Shown piece by piece: positions 31,376 to 37,185 of a stretch of DNA of 37,185 nucleotides. The notes under the pieces were generated by a model, which was not told the origin of the DNA, ran no database searches, and worked only from the letters and a program-made list of their open reading frames with translations. Origin of the DNA: Pseudomonadota bacterium. Lineage in GTDB: Bacteria > Pseudomonadota > Alphaproteobacteria > Reyranellales > Reyranellaceae. Positions within the stretch are counted from its first letter, which is position 1. Each line of letters starts with the position of its first letter. The stretch lies in NCBI GenBank assembly GCA_018240685.1, contig JAFEFG010000044.1, positions 1-37,185 of the forward strand, written 5' to 3'. A program made the position numbers and the translations under genes.

Positions 31376-32074
31376 TCATGCAGCCAGCCATCTCCGCAGC
31401 GCCTCGTTTACTTCGGCGGGCTTTTCCAGCGGCGACATGTGCCCGCAATTCTCGATCACGACCAGCCGTGCATTGGCGATGTCGGCGGCCATTTCCTGGG
31501 AGCGCGGCAGCGGCGTCGCCAGGTCCTGCCTGCCGACGATCACGACCGTCGGCACATTGATCGCGGCCAGCAGCGGCCGGCTGTCGGGCCGCGCCATGAT
31601 CGCATTCTGTTCGCGCACGAAGCCCTCGGCCCCGACTTCCTGCGCCATGTCGAGGATCGGCTGCACGACCGTGCTGTCCCGGAGCCGGCCGGTGTGCACG
31701 AAAGTCGGCAGCAGCGCCGGCTGTACGCCCTTGAAGCGGCCGAGCCGCGTCTGCTCGATGAAGCCGCGGCGGCGTACGGTGACTTCCGGCGGGTCAGGTG
31801 CGGCCTGCGTGTCGATCAGCGCCAGGCGCTCGACGCGCTGCGGCGCGCGCCGCAGGATCTCGAACGCGACGTAGCCGCCCATCGAGAAGCCGGCGAGGGC
31901 GAATCGCTCCGGCGCTGCGGCGAGAGCCGCTTCCGCCATCGCGCCCAGCGAGTCGTGGTGATGGAGTTCCGGCACCACGATGTCGGCAATGTCCGACAGA
32001 TCGGCGATCTGCCGTTCGAACAGCCGGCGTGTGTTCAGCAATCCCGGCAGCAGGACGAGCGTCGGTCGCGGCAT
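31376..32074 (-). CDS. Alpha/beta-hydrolase
   Basis: The 232-residue protein has the alpha/beta-hydrolase pattern. It has an oxyanion-region start (LVLLPGLLNTRRLFERQI), nucleophile Ser64 in GFSMGGYVA, catalytic Asp in VIVGRQDLATP and His in ENCGHMSPLEKP near the C-terminus. It is compact, with a small lid, similar to carboxylesterase/haloperoxidase-like members. Substrate unknown. The start lies 3 bases after the stop of kup, so the two are almost certainly co-transcribed, although no functional link between potassium uptake and such a hydrolase is known. Confidence 0.9.
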   Translation of the reverse strand: MPRPTLVLLPGLLNTRRLFERQIADLSDIADIVVPELHHHDSLGAMAEAALAAAPERFALAGFSMGGYVAFEILRRAPQRVERLALIDTQAAPDPPEVTVRRRGFIEQTRLGRFKGVQPALLPTFVHTGRLRDSTVVQPILDMAQEVGAEGFVREQNAIMARPDSRPLLAAINVPTVVIVGRQDLATPLPRSQEMAADIANARLVVIENCGHMSPLEKPAEVNEALRRWLAA

Positions 32075-32077
32075 CTG

Positions 32078-34057
32078 TCAGATCTGGATCTGGTTGCCGA
32101 GCTCGATGGCGCGGTTGGTCGGGATGCGGAAGAATGCCTTGGATGCCGAGGCGGAGTGCGACAGCGAGATGAAGAAGTCGCGCCGCAGTCGGCCGAGCTT
32201 GGAGCGCTGCGCGGGCACCAGGGTCTCGCGACCGAGGAAGAAGCTGGTCTCCATTTCGTCGTAGGCAATGCCGTGCGGCCGGCAGGCGCGCAAGGCGGCA
32301 GGCACGTCGGGCTGCTCCATGAAGCCGTAGCGCGCCCTCACCGAGTAGAATCCCTTGCCGAGCCGTTCCACCTCGACCCGCTTGTTCTCGGGCACGCGCG
32401 GCACGTCCATGGTGTCGACCTCCAGCACGATCACGCGCTCGTGCAGAATCTTGTTGTGCTTGAGGTTGTGCAGGAACGCCGGCGGCGTCGCCGAGGCGTC
32501 GGCGGTCAGGAAAACGGCCGTGCCCGCGACGCGGTCGGGCGCGCGCTCCATCCGCTCGAGGAACTGGCCGAGCGGCAGCGTGCCCTCGGCGAGCTCGGCA
32601 ACCACCAGCTCGCGGCCGCGGCGCCAGGTGGTGATGGTGTAGAAGACGAAGGCCGCGACCAGCAGCGGCAGCCAGCCGCCTTCCGGAATCTTGAGCGCGT
32701 TGGCGACGAAGAAGGAGAAGTCCGGGATGGCGAGCACGCCGAAGACCAGCGCCGCCACCGGCCAGCGCCACTGCCACACCATCATCGCCACCACCATGGC
32801 GAGGGTGGCATCGACCAGCATCGCGCCGGTGACCGCGAGTCCGTAGGCGCCGGCCAGCCGGTCCGACGAACCGAAGCCTACCACGAGGGCAATGATGGCG
32901 GCCATCAGGAGCCAGTTGACTCGCGGCAGGTAGATCTGGCCGATCTCGGTTTCCGACGTGTGCTTGATCTCCATGCGCGGCAGGTAGCCGAGCTGGATCG
33001 CCTGCCGCGTGAGCGAGAAGACGCCCGAGATCACCGCCTGCGAGGCGATCACCGTCGCCAGCGCCGACAGGGCGACCAGGGCGATGATCAGGTCCTGCGG
33101 CACCAGCTTGAAGAAGACCTGTTTCACGACCGTCGGGTCGTCGAGGATCAGCGCGCCCTGTCCGAAGTAGTTGAGCATCAGGCCCGGCAGGACGATCGAG
33201 AACCAGGCGACGCGGATCGGCTTGCGGCCGAAATGGCCCATGTCGGCATAGAGCGCTTCCGCGCCGGTCACGGCCAGCACGATCGATCCGAAGGCCCAGA
33301 AGATGCCGAAGCCGCGATCGGCGATCAGCTGCAGCCCGTAGATCGGATTGAGCGCCCGCAATATCCCGGGATGGTGGACGATCTGCCAGGCGCCCAGCAA
33401 TCCGAGGACGGCGAACCACACGAGCATCACTGGCCCGAACAGGCGACCGACACCTTCGGTTCCGCGGGCCTGCAGCACGAACAGCAGCACGAGGATGACG
33501 AGCGAAAGCGGCACGACATAGGAGGCGAAGTCCGGCTCGACCGCCGACAGGCCTTCCACCGCGCTCATCACGGAAATGGCGGGGGTGATCACGGCGTCGC
33601 CGTAGAAGAGCGACAGGCCGACGACCGCGACCAGCGTCACCAGCCGGCGCAATTTCCGGGTGCCGCCTTTGATCTTCTGCCGGACCAGTCCCTGCGCGGC
33701 GAGGGTCGCCAGCGCCAGCACGCCGCCTTCGCCCTTGTTGTCGGCGCGCATGATCAGCATGACGTACTTGATGGTGACGGTGAGCGTCACCGCCCAGAAC
33801 AGCACCGACAGCACGCCCAGCACGTGCTCGGGCGAGGGCCGCATCCCGGAACCGTGGACGAAGGTCTCGCGCAGCGTATAGAGCGGGCTCGTTCCGATAT
33901 CGCCGAACACCACGCCGAGGGCGCCCACGACCATCGCCGCAGCCGCGCTTTTCTGGGGCTGCGGCATCGACGAGGATATGTCGTCATACACGCCGCCTGT
34001 CGGTGCGGTCGGGACGGCGTCGGCAGAAGGCGACGGACGAGGATCGTCGGGAGTCAT
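32078..34057 (-). CDS. kup: KUP-family potassium uptake protein
   Basis: From ATG 34057 the product has 659 residues, a normal KUP length. The frame stays open 73 codons further upstream, but that part is Arg-rich and unlike the family. Typical elements are VVGALGVVFGDIGTSPLYTLRETF (helix I with the GDIGTSPLY motif), MRADNKGEGGVLALATL, FYGDAVITPAISVMSAVEGL, GSIVLAVTGAEALYADMGHFGR and a soluble C-terminal domain. It is a K+/H+ symporter of the inner membrane with about 12 helices. The first 45 residues are a Pro/Ser-rich cytoplasmic extension. The alpha/beta-hydrolase gene follows directly. Confidence 0.95.
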   Translation of the reverse strand: MTPDDPRPSPSADAVPTAPTGGVYDDISSSMPQPQKSAAAAMVVGALGVVFGDIGTSPLYTLRETFVHGSGMRPSPEHVLGVLSVLFWAVTLTVTIKYVMLIMRADNKGEGGVLALATLAAQGLVRQKIKGGTRKLRRLVTLVAVVGLSLFYGDAVITPAISVMSAVEGLSAVEPDFASYVVPLSLVILVLLFVLQARGTEGVGRLFGPVMLVWFAVLGLLGAWQIVHHPGILRALNPIYGLQLIADRGFGIFWAFGSIVLAVTGAEALYADMGHFGRKPIRVAWFSIVLPGLMLNYFGQGALILDDPTVVKQVFFKLVPQDLIIALVALSALATVIASQAVISGVFSLTRQAIQLGYLPRMEIKHTSETEIGQIYLPRVNWLLMAAIIALVVGFGSSDRLAGAYGLAVTGAMLVDATLAMVVAMMVWQWRWPVAALVFGVLAIPDFSFFVANALKIPEGGWLPLLVAAFVFYTITTWRRGRELVVAELAEGTLPLGQFLERMERAPDRVAGTAVFLTADASATPPAFLHNLKHNKILHERVIVLEVDTMDVPRVPENKRVEVERLGKGFYSVRARYGFMEQPDVPAALRACRPHGIAYDEMETSFFLGRETLVPAQRSKLGRLRRDFFISLSHSASASKAFFRIPTNRAIELGNQIQI

Positions 34058-34253
34058 GATTGAGACGCCGTTCTTCTCGGCGGCGGTCCATCGGCTGTCA
34101 ACGTCATGAAACAGAGGTGGTTGCTGCAAAAATCCTTGACTCGGCGCGATGGAAGCTGCGCCGAGCTTGCGGCATCGTTCCCCGCCGCGGCGCGATTCGC
34201 AAGAGAGACCTTGCCTGCGGTGCTGGCTTTGCGGGCGCCGGTTGTGCGGATTC

Positions 34254-34282
34254 TTGATGTACGCCGACGTACCCACTAGCGT
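34254..34282 (+). promoter_or_regulatory. Possible promoter of the GST gene with internal dyad
   Basis: TTGATG (34254-34259) and TAGCGT (34277-34282) are 17 bases apart. The spacer holds most of the inverted repeat GTACG-CCGA-CGTAC (34259-34272), which could be an operator. The -10 match is weak (3 of 6), so this is a tentative call. The rest of the 265-base region between kup and the GST gene shows nothing else I can support. Confidence 0.3.
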
Positions 34283-34322
34283 TCGCCGGGTGTCTGCAGC
34301 ACCTCTTTTGTGGGAGTGACGA

Positions 34323-34949
34323 ATGAAGCTCTATTACCTGCCCGGCGCCTGTTCGATCGGGATCCACGTGCTTCTTGAGGAGATCGGCAAGCCGTACGAG
34401 CTGCACAAGATCGACGGTCAGAAGCAGGAGCAGTACGGGCCGGACTTCGTGAAGATCAACCCGAAGTCCAAGGTGCCGACCCTGGTGCGCGACGACGGCT
34501 CGATATTGACCGAGTTCCCTGCCATCGCCACCTGGCTCGCCCGCAAGAATCCCGACAAGGACCTGCTGCCGACCGACCCCGACGCCGAGGCGCGCGTGTT
34601 CGAGGCGATGGACTATGTCGTGGCGACCATGCACATGCAGGGCTTCTCGCGCATGTTCCGCCCCGGCAACTATGCGCCGAGCGAGGCCGACCACGACAAG
34701 GTGAAGGCGCGCGGCAAGGAGATCATGGAGAGGGGCCTTGCGATCATGGACAAGGCACTCGAAGGCAAGGAGTACGTGGTCGGCAAGTTCTCGATCGCGG
34801 ACGCCGCACTCTTCTACATCGAGTTCTGGGCGGCGGCGCGCATGAAGATGACGCTGCCCAAGAACTGTGCCGCCCATTACGAGCGCATGATGGCGCGTCC
34901 CGCGGTCAAGCGCGTGCTCGAGCAGGAGGGGCTCACGCAGGCCGCTTGA
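34323..34949 (+). CDS. Glutathione S-transferase, beta-class-like
   Basis: The 208-residue protein begins MKLYYLPGACSIGIHVLLEE, in which Cys10 is the catalytic cysteine position of bacterial beta-class GSTs. The thioredoxin-like N-domain continues with KINPKSKVPTLV (cis-Pro) and LTEFPAIATWLA (glutathione gamma-glutamyl site). The helical C-domain contains YVVGKFSIADAALFYIEFW, the N-capping-box region. It is cytoplasmic; the substrate is unknown. It diverges from kup and may have its own promoter; a strong hairpin follows its stop. Confidence 0.93.
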   Translation: MKLYYLPGACSIGIHVLLEEIGKPYELHKIDGQKQEQYGPDFVKINPKSKVPTLVRDDGSILTEFPAIATWLARKNPDKDLLPTDPDAEARVFEAMDYVVATMHMQGFSRMFRPGNYAPSEADHDKVKARGKEIMERGLAIMDKALEGKEYVVGKFSIADAALFYIEFWAAARMKMTLPKNCAAHYERMMARPAVKRVLEQEGLTQAA

Positions 34950-34968
34950 GAGTCAACGGAACGCGAAG

Positions 34969-35002
34969 CTCCGGCGCGCCCCTGCCTGCGGGGGCGCCGG
35001 AG
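34969..35002 (+). terminator. Strong GC hairpin between the GST and NMO-like genes
   Basis: CTCCGGCGC (34969-34977) pairs with GCGCCGGAG (34994-35002). With a one-base bulge the stem continues as CCCC/GGGG around the loop TGCCTGC. It lies 20 bases after the GST stop and 20 bases before the next start. There is no T run, so attenuation or mRNA stabilisation are alternatives to termination. Confidence 0.45.
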
Positions 35003-35021
35003 GCCTGCGATCGATAAGAGC

Positions 35022-35990
35022 ATGACGCTTCCGGCCCAACTCAAATCGCGCCTGCGGCTGCCGCTGATCGCGGCGCCGATGTTCCTGGTATCGGGTCCTG
35101 CGCTGGTGACGGCGGCCTGCCGTGCCGGCGTCATCGGCTCCTTTCCCACCGCGAACTGCCGCACCATCGAGGAACTCGACCATTGGCTGGCGGCGATCGG
35201 CGACGACCAGAAGCGCGCCGCCGATGCGACCGGCACGGCGCCCGCGCCGTTCTGCCCGAACCTGATCGTGCATCGCTCCAACCCGCGCGTGGGTGACGAT
35301 CTCGCCGCGGTCCTGCGCGCCAGGTCGGAGATGGTGATCACCAGCGTCGGCTCGCCCGAGCCCGTCCTCAAGCCGTTGAAGGATGCGGGATGCCTGGTGC
35401 TGGCCGATGTCGCATCGGTGCGGCACGCCGAGCGGGCGGCGGCGGCGGGCGTTGACGGACTCGTGCTGCTGACGGCGGGCGCCGGCGGCCAGACCGGCTG
35501 GGCCAATCCCTTCGCCTTCGTGCGCGCCGTGCGGAGCTTCTGGGACGGGATCGTGGTGATGGCGGGCGGCATGTCGGACGGCCGGGCAATCGCGGCCGCC
35601 GAGATGCTGGGCTGCGACCTCGCCTACATGGGAACCAGGTTCATCGCGACGCGCGAAAGCATGGCCAAGGACGAATACAAGGCGATGCTCGTGGGCAGTC
35701 GCCTCGACGACGTGCTGCTGACGCGAGCTTTCACTGGTCTGGAGACCAACATGCTGCGGCCTTCCATCGTCGCCGCGGGTCTCGATCCCGACAACCTGCC
35801 GGCCCGCGGCGCCATCGACATCGCCAAGGACATCAACGCCGCCGAGCGGGCGAAGCCCGAGGCCAGGCGCTGGAAGGACATCTGGAGCGCCGGGCACTCG
35901 GTGTCGGGCGTCGCGGACGTGCCGGCGGTGGCAGAGCTCGTCGAGCGCACCGCCCAGGAATACGAGGCCGCCCGACGTTCTGGCGCCTGA
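35022..35990 (+). CDS. Nitronate-monooxygenase-like flavoprotein
   Basis: The 322-residue TIM-barrel protein matches the NMO/2-nitropropane dioxygenase family. It has LPLIAAPMFLVSGPALVTAACRAGVIGSFP (N-terminal FMN-site strand), the glycine-rich VDGLVLLTAGAGGQTGWANPFAFV loop, VVMAGGMSDGRAIAAAEMLGCDLAYMGTRFIATRES (phosphate-binding site) and a C-terminal WSAGHSVSGVADVP. Members oxidise nitronates with FMN and oxygen, while others are NAD(P)H:quinone reductases or enoyl reductases. The usual catalytic His of class I NMOs is not obvious here, so the reaction is uncertain. It converges tightly on usg. Confidence 0.9.
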   Translation: MTLPAQLKSRLRLPLIAAPMFLVSGPALVTAACRAGVIGSFPTANCRTIEELDHWLAAIGDDQKRAADATGTAPAPFCPNLIVHRSNPRVGDDLAAVLRARSEMVITSVGSPEPVLKPLKDAGCLVLADVASVRHAERAAAAGVDGLVLLTAGAGGQTGWANPFAFVRAVRSFWDGIVVMAGGMSDGRAIAAAEMLGCDLAYMGTRFIATRESMAKDEYKAMLVGSRLDDVLLTRAFTGLETNMLRPSIVAAGLDPDNLPARGAIDIAKDINAAERAKPEARRWKDIWSAGHSVSGVADVPAVAELVERTAQEYEAARRSGA

Positions 35991-35993
35991 CCC

Positions 35994-36260
35994 TCAGTGC
36001 AGGTGATAGAGGCCGTTGGCGAAGCCGAATTCGGCCGGCTTGATGAGCTGGGTGCTCGCGACCCGAACGCGATGCAGCTTGCCTTCGAGGTTGCGATTCC
36101 AGAAGTCGAGGAATTTGCTCAGGTTTGGGAAGCGGGGGGCGAGATCGAGGTTCTGCCACACGTAGCTTTGCAGGATGTGTGTGTGGTCCGGCATCCAGTA
36201 CAGGATTTCAGCGGTTGTTATGCGGTAGTCGTTAAGCTGCACAACGAATGAACGATCCAT
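35994..36260 (-). CDS. usg: Usg family protein
   Basis: From ATG 36260 (AAGGAG 11 bases upstream) the product has 88 residues. It matches the short alphaproteobacterial Usg family: VVQLNDYRITTAEILYWMPDHTHILQSYVWQNLDLAPRFP near the N-terminus and KFLDFWNRNLEGKLHRVRVASTQLIKPAEF in the second half. The family is named for a gene upstream of trpF in Caulobacter; no function is established. It has no signal or membrane segment. It diverges from groES, with 280 bases between starts. An upstream in-frame start at 36314 is less likely. Confidence 0.85.
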   Translation of the reverse strand: MDRSFVVQLNDYRITTAEILYWMPDHTHILQSYVWQNLDLAPRFPNLSKFLDFWNRNLEGKLHRVRVASTQLIKPAEFGFANGLYHLH

Positions 36261-36347
36261 CGAGCTACTCCTTGACACGACATCGGCAAGGGAATAGTCA
36301 CGCGTCTTTAACAAAAATCCAATGAAAATCGTTTTAGATCAATCAGT

Positions 36348-36375
36348 TAGCAGCACTCTTGGGAGATTGCTGCTA
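36348..36375. promoter_or_regulatory. Inverted repeat in the usg-groES intergenic region
   Basis: TAGCAGCA (36348-36355) and TGCTGCTA (36368-36375) are an exact 8-bp dyad. The stem can continue as CTC/GAG around TTGG with a two-base bulge. It lies about 90 bases upstream of the usg start and about 40 bases upstream of the groESL -35 region. It shares the GCACTC word with CIRCE but does not match that element. It is a candidate operator or hairpin. Confidence 0.35.
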
Positions 36376-36411
36376 GTGCGAGATGACTTGAAGGAACCTT
36401 GCTGCCTTCAC

Positions 36412-36440
36412 CTTGACTCAAACAGGCCACAACCCTAAAT
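36412..36440 (+). promoter_or_regulatory. groES: Heat-shock (RpoH-like) promoter of groESL
   Basis: CTTGAC (36412-36417) and CCTAAAT (36434-36440) leave 18 bases between CTTG and the -10 element. This fits the alphaproteobacterial RpoH pattern (CTTG, 17-18 bases, CYTATNT-like) with one mismatch in the -10. TTGACT could also serve sigma-70 but the matching -10 is poor. Transcription would begin near 36447, just before the CIRCE operator. Confidence 0.5.
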
Positions 36441-36453
36441 CCCGCATGCCTGT

Positions 36454-36480
36454 TTGGCACTCGCTACGAGAGAGTGCTGA
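36454..36480. promoter_or_regulatory. CIRCE operator (HrcA binding site)
   Basis: TTGGCACTC, nine spacer bases and GAGTGCTGA match the CIRCE consensus (TTAGCACTC-N9-GAGTGCTAA) with one substitution in each arm, giving 16 of 18 consensus positions. It lies 60 bases before the groES ATG, within the leader. HrcA represses groESL here at normal temperature in many bacteria. Confidence 0.92.
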
Positions 36481-36540
36481 TAGGCCGAGATTGCGGCCCT
36501 GTGGCCGCGTTGGCGAAACCAGGGATATGGAGGCAACAGC

Positions 36541-36855
36541 ATGAAGTTCCGTCCGCTTCACGATCGCGTCGTGGTCAAGCGCGTCGCGGAGGAAGAGAAG
36601 ACCAAGGGCGGCATCATCATTCCGGACACGGCCAAGGAAAAGCCGATGGAAGGCGAGATCGTCGCCGTTGGTCCGGGCGCCCGTGACGAGAAGGGTGCGC
36701 TTGTTCCGCTCGACGTCAAGGCCGGCGACCGCATCCTGTTCGGCAAGTGGTCCGGCACCGAGATCAAGCTCGACGGTGTCGAGTACCTGATCATGAAGGA
36801 AAGCGACATCATGGGGATCCTCGAGGTCACCGCTGCGGCCAAGAAGGCCGCCTGA
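36541..36855 (+). CDS. groES: Co-chaperonin GroES
   Basis: The 104-residue protein is a standard GroES (Hsp10): [20 protein letters not shown], the mobile-loop segment [56 protein letters not shown]. Seven subunits cap the GroEL ring and close the folding chamber. GGAGGC lies 9 bases before the ATG. It is followed by groEL after 53 bases and is preceded by CIRCE and an RpoH-like promoter, so control by HrcA and by the heat-shock sigma factor is expected. Confidence 0.98.
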   Translation: MKFRPLHDRVVVKRVAEEEKTKGGIIIPDTAKEKPMEGEIVAVGPGARDEKGALVPLDVKAGDRILFGKWSGTEIKLDGVEYLIMKESDIMGILEVTAAAKKAA

Positions 36856-36905
36856 TCGCTTCCGAATCATCGAAATCGAAAACACAGCCATCCAAGAGGG
36901 ATTGA

Positions 36906-37185
<280 letters not shown>

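Noticed and set aside
31439..34063. 874-codon open frame on the plus strand across the hydrolase and kup genes
   Set aside because: It is antisense to two well-supported genes (Kup and an alpha/beta-hydrolase). Its product is dominated by Arg, His, Asp, Gln and Glu, typical of a high-GC shadow frame, with no recognisable domain.
34073..34101. Perfect TTGACA as a kup promoter
   Set aside because: A minus-strand TTGACA is present at 34101-34096, but the position 17 bases downstream reads GAGAAG, which is not a -10 element, and the leader would be very short.
34058..34276. 73-residue N-terminal extension of Kup
   Set aside because: It is Arg/Ser/Gln-rich, absent from the family, and would run through the putative divergent promoter region.

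Overview
This 37 kb window is GC-rich chromosomal DNA (about two-thirds G+C by eye) with the tightly packed, frequently overlapping genes of an alphaproteobacterium. The main evidence is a small Usg-family gene, a CIRCE element with an alphaproteobacterial RpoH-like promoter in front of groESL, SoxYZB sulfur-oxidation genes and prmB. The order cannot be fixed from sequence alone; a Reyranella-like or other Hyphomicrobiales/Rhodospirillales genome would fit, but that is inference. I see no insertion sequence, phage gene, CRISPR array or plasmid gene.

Layout. 1-349: end of rodA and a tRNA-Lys(CUU) with its own promoter. 384-2662 (minus): coupled DUF3300-DUF2950 exported proteins with an intrinsic terminator. 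2756-5423: a DinB protein, a phosphofructokinase with a mixed donor signature, and prmB. 5444-8816: an exported thioredoxin-like protein, a CaiB/BaiF CoA-transferase, a small Tyr- and Arg/Asp-rich exported protein and a TTC38-like TPR protein. 8835-12021: an amidase divergent from a thiolase/DUF35 pair. 12322-15296: soxY-soxZ-soxB plus an exported DsrE-like protein.

15653-24616 is the most interesting block. A complete polyamine-type ABC importer (two permeases, Tat-exported binding protein, ATPase) is followed by an AroM-family gene, a divergent FMN reductase, two tandem DUF917 (S-methyl thiohydantoin desulfurase-like) genes and a HyuA-type hydantoinase/oxoprolinase. This looks like uptake plus catabolism of a hydantoin- or thiohydantoin-like compound. 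With the sox genes next to it, sulfur released from the substrate could be oxidised; that link is a hypothesis.

24628-34057 (minus) holds a CDF zinc-type exporter, a complete ybhGFSR-type ABC exporter, a small protein of the 'translational machinery' family, and kup with a following alpha/beta hydrolase. 34323-37185 holds a beta-class GST, a nitronate-monooxygenase-like flavoprotein, usg, and groES plus the start of groEL behind an RpoH-like promoter and CIRCE operator.

No transcription-factor gene was recognised in the window. Several intergenic regions instead carry conspicuous inverted repeats: operator candidates, terminators and one nested palindromic element inside the ABC operon. These are listed separately.
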